A stretch of DNA of 64,000 nt, taken from the NCBI GenBank assembly GCA_026545225.1, contig CM048845.1, forward strand, positions 60,950,033 through 61,014,032, given 5' to 3'. The stretch comes from Cornus controversa (taxonomy: Eukaryota > Streptophyta > Magnoliopsida > Cornales > Cornaceae). Below, piece by piece: positions 1-10,878 of this stretch; position 1 is the stretch's first letter, and every line of letters begins with the position of its first letter. The notes under the pieces are model-generated. The model had not been told where the DNA came from and made no database searches. It saw only the letters and a list, made by a program, of their open reading frames with translations. The position numbers and the translations under genes are program-made.

Positions 1-1730
1 AAAATTATCAATTTCACTAAAATTAAAGAGAAATGGAGGGTTTATACTTTCCGGAGATACCATATCATCAGTATCCCCGTGGTATTGTATACTTTCTCCT
101 CCTAGTGATACATAATTTGAATTTCGATTAGTTCAAGAGAGGTTTATGTGAGTGATGTGATAGACAGTGAGTCTGTGATATTATGTGATGGGACCACCAC
201 TCTACTCACATAAAAATCACTCCGACTAGTTCAAATACAAATTAAGTCATAATTTTTTATTTTTTTGGTAAGCAATGAAATACAAATTTATACCATTGAA
301 AGATCTCGATGGTCTTGATCTTTTTTAAATGACTTTGGACATATTTTCAATGACTAATCAAAAACTTTGTTCTACCGGATCCACAAAATTTATGATTTCA
401 CATTCAAAGTTAATGTTACGAAATAAATGTTACCATCATTAGTACACTTTGTTAGGTATATAAATAAGTATTAAGTTGCCTAAAACTCAGTGATTAGTAG
501 ATGGCATAGTGGCAGCATTCTAATCTTAAAAAAGAGAAAAAAAAAGAAGAAAAAAGATGAGCAACTAGGTGCATGGTGATCCTACAAGTATCATTCCTCT
601 CTACAGCTGCTTAGTGATCCTGCAAGTATCACTAGATGACTTGAAAAACAAGTAAAAGACACAGAATATCTCAGATTTTGTTTAGATTTATATTTAATTT
701 TATTCTAAGGAGTCTTGGTATTAAGCTCAAAAATAGGGTAAACAATTCAAGAGGCAATAATACGCAACCTGAGCTCAGAATATATACCCAATATGAATTT
801 GACTTGAGTTGATACTCAAAAGCCCAGCTTAACTCATTGAAGGTATATTGAAACCAAATGAGACATGTTTCTGTTAATACAAGAATTAAATTAAAATTTG
901 GCATACTATAGTTACCTGTTTGAAGAAGGTACATTTGTTCCCTTTATGCTTAAACTTGCATTGGAGACTTTTAGTCACACTGCCACCAATCACATATGGA
1001 TCCATACAAAATTACATTTATCTATGAAACAAATTAAATCCAATGTGCTCAAAATGAAATAAAATATGAATTACATCAATGATTCCAAAACATTAAGGGT
1101 TACAACTTGCATATGCTTACCATGTATGCCTCAAATTATATAAGAAAAAAGATGAGAAAGTAGGTTCATAGTGATCCTACAAGTATCATTCCTCTCTACA
1201 GCTGCTGCATAGTGATCCTGCAACTATCATTCCTCTCTGCGTGCAACCTGCCGAAAAAGGGAAAAAGAAAAGATTGAAATTTAAAGGTGTATTTATATAT
1301 TTAAGTAATTAAAAGTTTGATAAATGACTCGTTACACAAGGAGTTGGCCAACTGAAACTCACTCCAGCAATATTTCCAACTATTTTGTAACATCAAAAAG
1401 TTTTTTTAATGTTTCAGTCACGGGCTGGATGCAATATATTTTTAATATATATACATGTACAGTTTTTTATATGAATCAAGGAAGAAAAGGGGAAAACAAG
1501 TCATATTGAATCACTGTAGATTTTTAGTGTTTGCACAAAAAATGAACTGTCCTTAAAAATGAAAAAAAAGAAGAAAAAACAAGTTGTGAAGGAGGACGCA
1601 ATGAACAAAATTAAAGAGACAAGTATCAGAACTAATCACCTCAGTTGGGGAAGTGTGAACTAATTGCTCCAACGCATGCATGCACTCCATAAATGTAAAA
1701 TTGAGGGAGGACCATTCATATTATGCTTGC
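1..1730. other. gene-free flank left of CNL-1
   Basis: No gene is supported here; the short open frames are AT-rich and resemble nothing I recognise. A block at about 570-640 (gatcctacaagtatcattcc and following) recurs in diverged form at about 1165-1240, so this is an old local direct repeat. The stretch ends where similarity to the CNL-2 3' flank begins (about 1730, compare about 29430), which makes it the left edge of the segmental duplication as far as I can align by eye. Confidence 0.5.
118..236. repeat. small fold-back element, copy 1
   Basis: The left arm (gattagttcaagagaggttt, then atgtgagtgatgtgatag) and the right arm (ctactcacataaaaatcact, then ccgactagttcaaat) form an imperfect inverted repeat around a short centre. 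A related unit with the same arms lies at about 41745-41853. This looks like a small MITE or fold-back family. No clear target-site duplication was found. Confidence 0.4.
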
Positions 1731-1734
1731 TGCA

Positions 1735-1808
1735 ATGGAGTGAACCAAGTAAATCAAATCTTAAAAGGGAAGATACTGAAAAGGGGTAGGAGAAAATGCA
1801 TTTTGGTT

Positions 1809-1839
<31 letters not shown>

Positions 1840-1880
1840 AGAGGCAAAGAGAGAGACTCTAGTAGATGAGCTTAGTTACC
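1735..1880 (-). repeat. CNL 3' flank, duplicated at 29.4-29.64 kb
   Basis: The sequence following the CNL-1 stop codon (on the minus strand) is shared with the CNL-2 locus. An example is the stretch aaatcttaaaagggaagata at about 1756, which recurs at about 29456. Copy 1 carries an (AT)n run at about 1810-1834 and copy 2 carries a shorter one with an extra insertion. This marks the 3' limit of the duplicated block. Confidence 0.75.
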
Positions 1881-1917
1881 TCATTCAAGAAAATACAATA
1901 GTACGTACAACATGCCT

Positions 1918-4900
1918 TCATTTGATAATTTCGACGCAGGGGATGTGGGCAATGTTGGGCCAGTAGTCACCTTTATTTTCCTCCGAGCACCGTTTTTCAA
2001 TAAGTGGACATCCCTTGATTGCAAGTCTTTGAAGCGCGGCGGGCAGGCCTTCCTTTGGTAAGGATCCAAGCTTAGGGCACTTCCAGATCCGTAGATCTTG
2101 AAGAGAGGTGAGATTGTGGAAGCCGCCTTTGGATGATATGGATTTCAGATTCGGGAGATCTGCTATGTATAATCTAGTTAGAGATGTAGGAAGAAGACAG
2201 TACTCCTCAGAAGGAGGAGGAGGAGGAGGAGGAAATGAGACCAACTCTGGATATCCACCTTCAATGCTGAGTGATCGAAGAGAGGTGAGTCTCTGCAGAC
2301 CCCACTCTGACAAGGGCTTCAGTTTCCCCAATTTAAGGATAGCAAGGTGACAAAGGTTGGGAGGAAAATGAAAATTGGCTTGAGGAAAGGACTCCAGACA
2401 TGGACAACCATATATACACATGTCTTCAAGTGATGCGAGGCTTTGAATCTGATCATATGGCAACGAATTCAGCTTTGCGCATCCCCAGATCGAAAGCCTT
2501 CTGAGGTTGGGGGTGGACAAGCCAAAGGACTCCACACTATCACAATTACTTATCCACAAAACACGGAGACTTGCGAAATTATTTACGCAGCCAAGTAACT
2601 TTCCAATGTTTGCCCATTTGTCAATCCTGAACTCTTCAACTGATGACATCATAATATTAAATTCTCGTAACTCCGAAATCAACTCTAAATTCTCGCAACT
2701 ATGAATCTCAAGAACCTTAAGAGTAGTGGTGGGTAACATATTTTTGGGGGGCCAGGACTTCAATGATGGACAACAAGTGATATTCAAGTGTTCAAGACCA
2801 GAGATGCCTTCAGGTAGGGACTCCAACGCATTGCAATTCTTTATCTCAAGTCTTCTAAGCCTGTGCGGCACACCTGTCTTCGTCTTCAGAAAGCACACAA
2901 GTTTTGAACAACCATCAATCTCCAAAGATGTGAGACACGTGACCTCATTTGGCAACTTCTCAAGATTCACACAATCTCTTATTTCCAATTTCTTAAGAAG
3001 ATTCATGCAAGCCACCCCATTTTCCCACAAACTCACCAGCTCGTTGCATTTCTTAATGACAAGACTTTCAAGTTCTACCAAGGACTGCACCAATGCTTCC
3101 TCTAGCTGAGATAGTCCTGTAATATTCTCAACTTCCAAGCTAGTTATAAGTGAGGTCACATCAATAATACTTTTTAGCACCACCTCCTGACACTCTTGCA
3201 CCTGCAATTTTTGAAGAGAGGGAAGCCTTAACAGTGAAACCTTAATCAACTTGGGACAACAACGTACAGTGAGCTCACGGAGGCAAGGGAATTGTCTTCC
3301 TGATTCTTCAACACCACTAGAAATAGATGAAGTCCATTCTTCCCATGCCGGCATGTTCTCAAATATCAGGGTCTCTAGTGACAGAAAAGGAACTCTCGAA
3401 GAACAACCATCTCCGTAGAACTCATCTCTCAAATTTTGTACTTCATGCATGCCTTCAATCCATAGCTCTTTGAGCTTAGGTAGTTGCCCAAGTGGTGGTA
3501 AAGACCTGCATTTTCTACAACCTACAAGACTCAAGTTCACCATTTCAAAAAATGATGGATCGCCCATCCATCTTGAAAATTTTGTGCCACCGTAGAACTT
3601 AACTTTCAACCTTTCCAAGTTTCTGTGAGGTTGTAGCTTGTCAAGCACATCCAATTCAAGGTTCTCATTTCGAAAATTGTTGAACTCACTACACCATGTC
3701 AACTCTACTTCATTAAGGCACTCCTTAGCCCTTAAATTTGCCTCATTTGCATCTCGGACATCTGTTATGTTTTGCAACTCTTGAATTGAAATACTCCCCC
3801 GTAAAAGGCTCAGATTCCCCATTTCTTTCACTCTTGTCCCTTCATTTTTGCCCACAACAAACTTCGACAGTGTTTGCAAATTCTTCAGCCTACCAATCCC
3901 TGAGGACATTTCTCGTAATTTTTCAGTATCAGTAATGTCAAGATGACGTAGGTTAATTAAATTACCAATGTTTGAGGGCAACATACAAAGATATTCGCAA
4001 CTGCGCAATAACAATGTTTGTAAATTGTAGAGAGTAGTTACTGATTCAGGTAACCGTCTGAATGAAGTACCTGATAAATTAAGATACCTTAGATGCTTCA
4101 AATTACCAATCGAGTCTGGTAGTTCAGTTACGGAATAACCTGACAAAGATAGCACCCTTAGGCATGGTAAATTTGGCAATAAATCAAACAAAACCTTTTT
4201 GGCTAAGTAGAAATTTTCCAACTTGAATGACTTATAAATTGGTATTGGTAATAGAGTTCGCAAATATTGAACTTTACAAAGAGGCCTGAACTTTTGATCG
4301 ACTTCAAAATTTTGACGAATAAATGATAAGTGTCGAGCTCGTTCAGGAATTTCAAATTGCTCATTACCCTCCAACTTATCCAGCCTAAAGCATATTTCTC
4401 CAGCAACATGTTGAGCAAGATCATTTAGAAGGTCATGCATCACAAACCGTGATTTTCTACGAGCTGATTGTTGGAAAAATGACCTTGATAATAGATCATC
4501 AAAATATTTATAGCCAAAATATTCCATTCGATTCTGTTCTTTTTCTTTTGATAGCTGCAAAAGACCAACCCCCATCCACAACAGAACAAGCTCATCTTTG
4601 TCAAATTCATAGTCTTTTGGAAATGTTGCACAGTAGGCAAAGCATTGTTTCAAATGGGATGGGAGATGATGATAGCTCAATCTCAGTGCCGGAAGAAGAT
4701 TACTTTCTTCAGGTAAATCCCATATCTTGCTATTCAATATATCTAACCACCCACTTTGGCGTCGTTCAGTGCGCAAGAGGCCTGCAAGTGTTTTTACGGC
4801 CAAAGGCAAGCCTTTACATTTATTCACTATTTTCTCACCAATTCCTTTCAGATCTGGATATGCATCAAAATTCTCTCTCTCGAGTGCATGATGAGTAAAT

Positions 4901-6081
4901 AAAGATAGACATTCATCTTTTGACAGCTCTTTCAGAGGGTAAGACGGAGACTGCAGAGTCATGATTGATGCAACGGTTTCATCACGAGTTGTGACAATAA
5001 TTTTGCTCCCAGGTGCCCCAACCATAAAAAGACATTTAAGCGGCTCCCAGTCTTCATACTTCTTGTTCCAAACATCATCCAACACAAGAAGAAATTTCTT
5101 CCCTGACAAGTTCTCTACTAATTTCTGTTGAAGCATATTGAGAGACATGGTGGAGTCGTGAGTTTGTCCAGTGACTTCGTCAAGAATTGCCTTGGTCACT
5201 CTGTGAACATATGCGTGAAAATCATCAGAGACACAAACCCATGCCTTGAGATGAAAACGATCCTTTAGACGATCATCATTATAGACGAGCTGAGCGAGAG
5301 TTGTCTTACCAATACCTCCCATGCCCACAATGGGAATGACGGAGAACTTGTGAACACTAACTTCATCCCTCAACAACTGCTCAACTATAGCCTCTTGATC
5401 TTGTACTCTGCCATAAACTCCCGATTTGTAGACCACAGAAGTCGTTTCCCTTCCTTCTCTTATTGTCTTACACCCAATCCCTTCAGCACTCTCTTTCAAC
5501 TTAAGGCTATTCTTTCGGTTTTCAATTTCGTTTAATCTGGCAGTGATTTTCTCTACCTTGGACATCATATTGTGATCAAGCTTAACAGTATGCGCACTAG
5601 GAGGAGGATGATCAAGCTTAACGGCATGCTCACTAGGAGGAGGAGGAGGAGGAGTAAAGCATGCGAAACAAGTTGGGATGAGTTTCCGTACCTTACTAGT
5701 AGTACTGGTGCTAGCTTGAGATTCCGCCATGATGAGCGAGCTAGCTTTAGATTCCGCCATGAGGAGCTCACTTCGCCTAGTATCAGTAACCAACTCGTCC
5801 AGCAAATCATCCAAATCGTAGGCCACGTCCGTGAGATCGTCCATCCACAATTTGACTAGCTTATCTGCCATTTGCTTGTCCTCTGCATCAGCCAGAACAG
5901 CACGAATATCTCGCAACATTATCTCCAACTTCTTCAACTCACCTTCCATTTTCTCCAAATTCTTCAACTCACCTTCCATTTCCTCTCCGCGGGCATAATA
6001 CTTTGACTTCGCAAGAGAGACCAGCTTGTGAAGCAGCATCTCAAACATCGGCGCCAGAATGATCCCCGCTGCAAGCTCCAT
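1918..6081 (-). CDS. CC-NBS-LRR (CNL) disease-resistance protein, RPP13-like/R1 type, intact (CNL-1)
   Basis: A single uninterrupted reading frame of 1387 residues encodes an intracellular immune receptor of the CNL class, which senses pathogen effectors and switches by ADP/ATP exchange. The N-terminus (1 to about 140) is an Rx-type coiled coil with an EDVID-like motif (DLTDVAYDLDDLLDE, about 82-96). A proline run follows near 144-149. The NB-ARC domain shows the P-loop GMGGIGKTT (253-261, K259), RNBS-A with WVCVSDDF, kinase-2 LLVLDDVW (331-338), RNBS-B KIIVTTRD, GLPL (424-427), RNBS-D with CFAYCATFPKD, and an intact MHD motif (548-550). About 750 residues of irregular leucine-rich repeats follow, with a second proline run near the C-terminus. 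All catalytic and switch motifs are present, so it is probably functional. The start is the first Met of the family-typical MELAAGIILAPMFEMLLHKL. It lacks 54 LRR codons present in CNL-2. Which pathogen it recognises cannot be read from sequence. Confidence 0.95.
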   Translation of the reverse strand: MELAAGIILAPMFEMLLHKLVSLAKSKYYARGEEMEGELKNLEKMEGELKKLEIMLRDIRAVLADAEDKQMADKLVKLWMDDLTDVAYDLDDLLDELVTDTRRSELLMAESKASSLIMAESQASTSTTSKVRKLIPTCFACFTPPPPPPSEHAVKLDHPPPSAHTVKLDHNMMSKVEKITARLNEIENRKNSLKLKESAEGIGCKTIREGRETTSVVYKSGVYGRVQDQEAIVEQLLRDEVSVHKFSVIPIVGMGGIGKTTLAQLVYNDDRLKDRFHLKAWVCVSDDFHAYVHRVTKAILDEVTGQTHDSTMSLNMLQQKLVENLSGKKFLLVLDDVWNKKYEDWEPLKCLFMVGAPGSKIIVTTRDETVASIMTLQSPSYPLKELSKDECLSLFTHHALERENFDAYPDLKGIGEKIVNKCKGLPLAVKTLAGLLRTERRQSGWLDILNSKIWDLPEESNLLPALRLSYHHLPSHLKQCFAYCATFPKDYEFDKDELVLLWMGVGLLQLSKEKEQNRMEYFGYKYFDDLLSRSFFQQSARRKSRFVMHDLLNDLAQHVAGEICFRLDKLEGNEQFEIPERARHLSFIRQNFEVDQKFRPLCKVQYLRTLLPIPIYKSFKLENFYLAKKVLFDLLPNLPCLRVLSLSGYSVTELPDSIGNLKHLRYLNLSGTSFRRLPESVTTLYNLQTLLLRSCEYLCMLPSNIGNLINLRHLDITDTEKLREMSSGIGRLKNLQTLSKFVVGKNEGTRVKEMGNLSLLRGSISIQELQNITDVRDANEANLRAKECLNEVELTWCSEFNNFRNENLELDVLDKLQPHRNLERLKVKFYGGTKFSRWMGDPSFFEMVNLSLVGCRKCRSLPPLGQLPKLKELWIEGMHEVQNLRDEFYGDGCSSRVPFLSLETLIFENMPAWEEWTSSISSGVEESGRQFPCLRELTVRCCPKLIKVSLLRLPSLQKLQVQECQEVVLKSIIDVTSLITSLEVENITGLSQLEEALVQSLVELESLVIKKCNELVSLWENGVACMNLLKKLEIRDCVNLEKLPNEVTCLTSLEIDGCSKLVCFLKTKTGVPHRLRRLEIKNCNALESLPEGISGLEHLNITCCPSLKSWPPKNMLPTTTLKVLEIHSCENLELISELREFNIMMSSVEEFRIDKWANIGKLLGCVNNFASLRVLWISNCDSVESFGLSTPNLRRLSIWGCAKLNSLPYDQIQSLASLEDMCIYGCPCLESFPQANFHFPPNLCHLAILKLGKLKPLSEWGLQRLTSLRSLSIEGGYPELVSFPPPPPPPSEEYCLLPTSLTRLYIADLPNLKSISSKGGFHNLTSLQDLRIWKCPKLGSLPKEGLPAALQRLAIKGCPLIEKRCSEENKGDYWPNIAHIPCVEIIK

Positions 6082-6560
6082 GGATGGTTGGTGAAATCAA
6101 AGCAATAACCAAAGCAATTAAGAAAGAGATGGGTAAGCTTGTGAAAGATTGAGCAATATGGTGATCAAAAAGGGTTTGTGAAAGATTGAGAATTCTTGAG
6201 TGGAAGCTTCAACGTTCCCAAACGAAGGCTAAGAGCAAGAGTAAGAGTGAGAGTGGGTTGACTGGAAGCTTCAAAAGTCTTGGGAAAAAGTGCGTGAACT
6301 AAAATGAGACACGCCAAGGCTTCAATTATTTTGACGGACAGCCAATAGGAATTGGCAATCTCAGATTAATCTTCATCACTCATTTTTTCTTGGGATGCCA
6401 TTTGAGTCTCAATCTTGGATGACATGGTAACGTACTAAATTATGTGCTCTGCTGCAATGTTTTTACATCTGACGGCTGATATGTATTCTTATACTATTAA
6501 AGACAAAAAAAAAAAAAAAAATCTTGCAAAAGAATATAACGAAAATAGCTTTTTTTGGGC
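6082..6560 (-). promoter_or_regulatory. CNL-1 upstream/promoter region, duplicated at CNL-2
   Basis: The first ~100 bases upstream of the start codon are nearly identical to 34031-34130 at CNL-2. Beyond that, similarity continues in patches through two relics at 8.5-9.5 and 9.8-10.2 kb and the CNL-2 flank at 34.14-34.46 kb. A W-box core TTGACT sits at 6258-6263, about 180 bp upstream of the ATG. It is kept at the equivalent position in the other copies (8549-8554, 9817-9822, 34175-34180). W-boxes bind WRKY factors, which commonly regulate defence genes. No clear TATA box was seen. Function is inferred. Confidence 0.55.
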
Positions 6561-6567
6561 AGCCAGC

Positions 6568-7400
6568 TAAGGGTGTTCAAAAAATTCGTGAATTCAAATC
6601 GAACTGGTCCAAACCGATCCAAATCATGATTAATTCATTCGTAATGGTTTGGTTATAGATTTAAAAATGTAAATCCGTTGGTCACGATTTGATTCACGCA
6701 TTGATGCTTGAAAAAATCTCAATGCATGAATCAAATCGATTCAAACCGTGAAATCGAACCGTGGCTAATTTATATATTTATAAATATATTTTGTAATTTA
6801 TAATTTTATATGATATAATGATATCTAATGAATGATATAATACAATTATACTAAATGTAAATTTATGATTGGAATTTTTTATTTTGGATGTTTTAACTTT
6901 TATTGTTGCTCAGTTTGGACCAAACTGTTTGGTTGCTTGATTTTATTGTGCCTCCACTCCAAGGGTTTTGAAATGTTCCTGATAAGAGTTCTTAATTGAT
7001 GTTCAGTAATCTAATAGCTAATTAGCTATCCACTCATATGTACACATGAGACTGTGTAAGTAAAGAAAGTAATCATCCAGTGGACTAGTTTTGTAGACAT
7101 TCAGTGAATGTAGTTTCCTACTGTTGCAAGCTAAACTTCCAAGGAAATGACTAGTTTTGCACATTAATTTTTAGTGTTTGTTATAGTTTTGCACATTAAT
7201 TAGTGAAATTAAATTTATTATTAAATATTGAGTAGGCCCAATCCGTCAATCCGAACCGAACCAATCCGTGTTCTAACGGTTCGGTTCGGATTAGGTTTGG
7301 TCACGGTTCGATTCGGATTGAAATTTAGCCAATCCGTGAACCACGGTTCGGATTAAGTTTAGTGCCTAATCCGAACCAATCGGAACCATGGTCACCCCTA
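6568..7400. mobile_element. non-autonomous hAT-like DNA element (833 bp)
   Basis: The left end starts taagggtgttcaaa and the reverse complement of the right end starts taggggtgaccatgg, giving short diverged terminal inverted repeats. The flanks cagccagc (left) and ctgccatc (right) match at 6 of 8 positions, as expected for an aged 8-bp hAT target-site duplication. Subterminal parts are rich in short palindromes built from aaccgaacc, cggttcgg and related words. There is no transposase frame. It sits in the CNL-1 upstream region and is absent from the equivalent region at CNL-2. Confidence 0.6.
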
Positions 7401-7539
7401 CTGCCATCAGGCAAACATTCATAGAATACATTTATTAAACCATGGTGTATTGATGAGAATTAAAGCTCAATTTTCCTGTGTCCTAACATTTATGTTTTTT
7501 TTCTCAAGTTTCCTGTGTCCTATAATGGGTTATGCTAAT

Positions 7540-7725
7540 TGCACCTGACTAAATTCAAGCCCATCGCTAGAGCAAAAGCAAGAGATCTCCGGTTCAATCC
7601 TGGCAGCAACATCAGTGCTCTCTATTTTTAAAATTTCAATGGCTGACTGAAGTGGTAAGATCACTTTTGCTCTTTCTCTTATGTCTCATGAAAGATCAGG
7701 TCTAAAGTTTGATTTATCTAGAGTG
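7540..7725. repeat. possible degenerate tRNA-derived SINE fragment
   Basis: A B-box-like word (ggttcaatcctgg, near 7592) follows a segment resembling the 5' part of a tRNA-related SINE, and a T-rich stretch follows. No target-site duplication or clear A-box was found, so this is only a suggestion. Confidence 0.2.
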
Positions 7726-7871
7726 CAAATAATTTTTTAGAGTCAATTTTCACGAACAATTTGTGACTTACTCGATTTAAAGTGAAGATCCGTCTTTTTT
7801 GGATTCCAGAAATTAGTCGAAATAAAGTCTCAAATACATTGTTAATTTAAAAAAGAAAGAAAAAAGAAGAA

Positions 7872-8511
7872 GAGCAAATTGCAAAAAAATAAAAACAAAA
7901 ACCCTATCTTTTCTTCTTTGGCAAAAACACCCCTCGTCTATTTTTTTTTTACATAAAACCCCTCCAACTATTGAAAACCCACATGAGGGGGGTTATTATG
8001 ACTAAAATGCCCCCTCATCTATTTATTTTCATTTTTGTTTTTCTTTAAAGATTTTGTATTTATAATCTAATTTTGTAATATTAATTTTTTATTTGGGAAT
8101 CCAAGATACAAGTTGGTCAATTTATTTACAATAAAATAATATCAATAAATTCTTTCTTTTTTAATGAACATGCTATTAATTTTCAATAATACCATTTAAA
8201 TCATAGATTTTGATAAATATGATGAATTGTATATTTTGTAAAATTTTATCCTTTATTATTTTTAATTGTATATAATATGATTAATATGTGGTTTGTGAGT
8301 AATTTTATTTTTATGTCATTCTTTTATCATGTGATTATTTAAAAAATCTTTAAAGAAAAATAAAAATAAATAGACGAGGGGGGCATTTTCGTCATAATAA
8401 CCCCCTCATGTGGGTTTTCAATAGTTGGAGGGGATTTTATGCAAAAAAAATAGATGAGGGGTGTTTTTTGCGAAAGAGGAATAAATAAGGGATTTTTTTT
8501 GCAGTTTGCTC
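7872..8511. mobile_element. Mutator-like MITE with ~170-bp terminal inverted repeats (640 bp)
   Basis: The left arm (gagcaaattgcaaaaaaa and on to about 8050) is matched by the reverse complement of about 8340-8511 (gagcaaactgcaaaaaaa). The match includes the distinctive segment around acatgagggggg and the word ccaactattgaaaaccc. The flanking nine bases (aaagaagaa and aaaaaagaa) match at 8 of 9 positions, the size typical of Mutator-like elements. The core is AT-rich and non-coding. The transcript would fold into a long hairpin, so it is a potential small-RNA source. Confidence 0.7.
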
Positions 8512-8520
8512 AAAAAAGAA

Positions 8521-9490
8521 TGAGAGAAAAAGCAAGAGCAAGACAGGGTTGACTCGAAGCTTCAAAAGTCTTTGGACATGCATGTTTTACCAAAAGGGTA
8601 GAGCTATTCAAAAGTATTGTCGGTCATAATACAATAAAAGTATGGAGGTGTTATTGGCGCTCCACAAAACACCTCTTGCGCTCTAATATATGTTTTTATA
8701 ATAAAATGACTAGTCTACCCCCAAATGGTTGTTAGAATTTGTCAAGGTTATCTATTTTCTTCTTCAACCTAATCTATCATTGGAGCTATGAAACAGAACT
8801 TCTCTATTTTTTTTTTGTATTTTACATTCTATAGAAAACTCAATCAAAAGACGTGAGATATATTCTTACACAGTTTTTCATTTTTTATGAAAAAATCAGT
8901 GCAACAGAGTGTTGGGTTACATATCGATTAACTTGAATAAAATTTTTTGTTCTGTTTACAAGAAAATCTATCTTTCATTATTTAATTGCTCTACCTTTCT
9001 GGAATCAAATATTGAGAATATATTATTCATTTGTTGTTTCAAACATTTGGATTCCAAGTTTTATTATTGTTTCAAACATTTGCATATTCCACATGTTTTT
9101 GGAGAAATAGATAAAATGACAGAAGAGGAGAATTGATGAGAGGTAAATCAAGAACTTCATAGTAGACTTCATTCTAGAATAAAAGACAACACCATGATTT
9201 TCTTTTAATAAAATAAGACTTAAAACGCTATACTAATTTCGTAGAGGGCAAATATCTCTACCCTGAAAGCAATGGAAAAACGTAATTGATCCAATATCAA
9301 CAACCAAAGCATCAATCATTCACCGACAACCAATAAGGAATCTTTGATCTCAATCACGCATTTTCGTAGGATGCCATTTGAGTCTCTATCTTAGATTTAT
9401 AATATTTATTGCATATACCACAGAAATATCTAATGCATTATTTTAGACATATGTTTTTACATCATTATGTATTCTAATACTATTTAAAAT
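8521..9490 (-). repeat. CNL promoter relic 1 (no gene attached)
   Basis: Two pieces match the CNL-1 upstream region. About 8530-8580 carries gggttgactcgaagcttcaa, and about 9320-9490 carries ggatgccatttgagtctcta and tgtattctaatactatt. The pieces are separated by roughly 0.7 kb of unrelated AT-rich DNA. No CNL coding sequence adjoins. This is best read as what is left of an extra CNL copy or a local duplication of the promoter. Confidence 0.55.
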
Positions 9491-9702
9491 AAATAAATAC
9501 AAAAGCAAGCATTTAAAAGAAATATATATATATAATATAAAAGTTTGGTATAATAAGAATCAAAAATTCAACTAATGATCGAAAGGGATTAAAAAATCAA
9601 TTATGTGATTTAAAATATCTTTTGTTATTTACAATCTAAAATTATTTCATATAATAGTTACAATGACAAATGCATGATAATACCGTAGGAACACACATAC
9701 GT

Positions 9703-9704
<2 letters not shown>

Positions 9705-9741
<37 letters not shown>
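9705..9741. repeat. (GT)n(AT)n microsatellite
   Basis: A compound dinucleotide run separates the two CNL promoter relics. Similar (GT)n/(AT)n runs lie in the CNL-2 upstream region at about 34468-34498 and at 36001-36032. Confidence 0.9.
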
Positions 9742-9779
9742 GTATCACTTTTAAGTGCGAAGTGCAAATGGTTTTGCCC

Positions 9780-10200
9780 CTACTCAAATTCAAACCAGCT
9801 TAAGAGCAAAAGGGCATTGACTAGAAAAGGTGCGTCAACCAAAAGGCTTCAATTATTTTGAGGGACCAACCAATACGAATACGGAATTTCTAATCTCCAT
9901 CACTCATTTTCTTTAGGATGCCATTTGAGTCTATCTCGGATGACATGGTAGCAGGTAGCCTACAACTATATTATGTGCTTTGCTACCATGTTTTTACATC
10001 TGACGTTTGATATGTATTCTAATACTATTAAAGGGAAAAAAACTTGCAAAAGAATTTAATGAAAATATTTTTCTTTCGGCACCTCCAGCATATAATATGA
10101 CACACACATTCCATGTGTTGTTAACGCACTAGACTATCCTGTACATTTACAATTACTAATACAAACACTCACAGAATACATTTATTAAACTCAAAATCTA
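9780..10200 (-). repeat. CNL promoter relic 2 (no gene attached)
   Basis: This contains the same ordered words as the CNL-1 upstream region: a TTGACT core (9817-9822), ggcttcaattattttgaggg, aggatgccatttgagtct, ttttacatctgacg, then tgtattctaatactatta. Further out it matches 35.5-35.6 kb of the CNL-2 flank (ccatgtgttgttaacgca, then agactatc and tgtacattt). No coding sequence adjoins. Confidence 0.6.
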
Positions 10201-10878
10201 ATTTTTAACAAGTTAAGGAGGCAAAAGTACAAATATATCAAATACCAAAAAATATTGCATCAAATATCAACTTAGCAAAAAGTAATTACAAGCTTATCAA
10301 CTGTCACCGTTCATCTATGCACATTGCCAAAATTACCCCTCAGCATCTTTTTATGATATTACCAGATTGGCCTCCACATGTTAAATTATTAAAATATCTT
10401 CCGACACAAAAAGTAAAACTTACTAATAATAACCTACTCAAAATGTCAACAATACCCCAACTTGTAGTTCAAGTATTTGATAGTATGTCTTGTTGGAAAA
10501 TTTCTCTTTGTACGCCAAACAGGCAAACCAAAGTATAATTATACTTAGAAAAAATAAATAGAAGTAGGAAGTTAAATAAAATAAACAATTATCAACCAAC
10601 TTACAGAATAATTGAAAATGAATTAAATTGAATCCGAGCCTTGTGTAAACACAATTTCCTTAAGACAAATTTGTTCCCTTATAGTGCTCAAGGTGATGAA
10701 CAATTGTCTCCCAAGATAGAATGGATTTACGATTTTAAAGAGGCAGCACTTCAATCTCTAGAATCCTTCGAACACAACTTGTGCAGTACTCGAAATATAA
10801 ATATATGCAGAGATAGATGATATGAAAATTCATTGTTTCCGTTTTGTTATGCATGTCTGGCTATATATAGAGCCAATG

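Noticed and set aside
2108..5859. Plus-strand frames over the CNL-1 gene
   Set aside because: They are antisense shadows of the CNL coding sequence. The same shadows appear over CNL-2.
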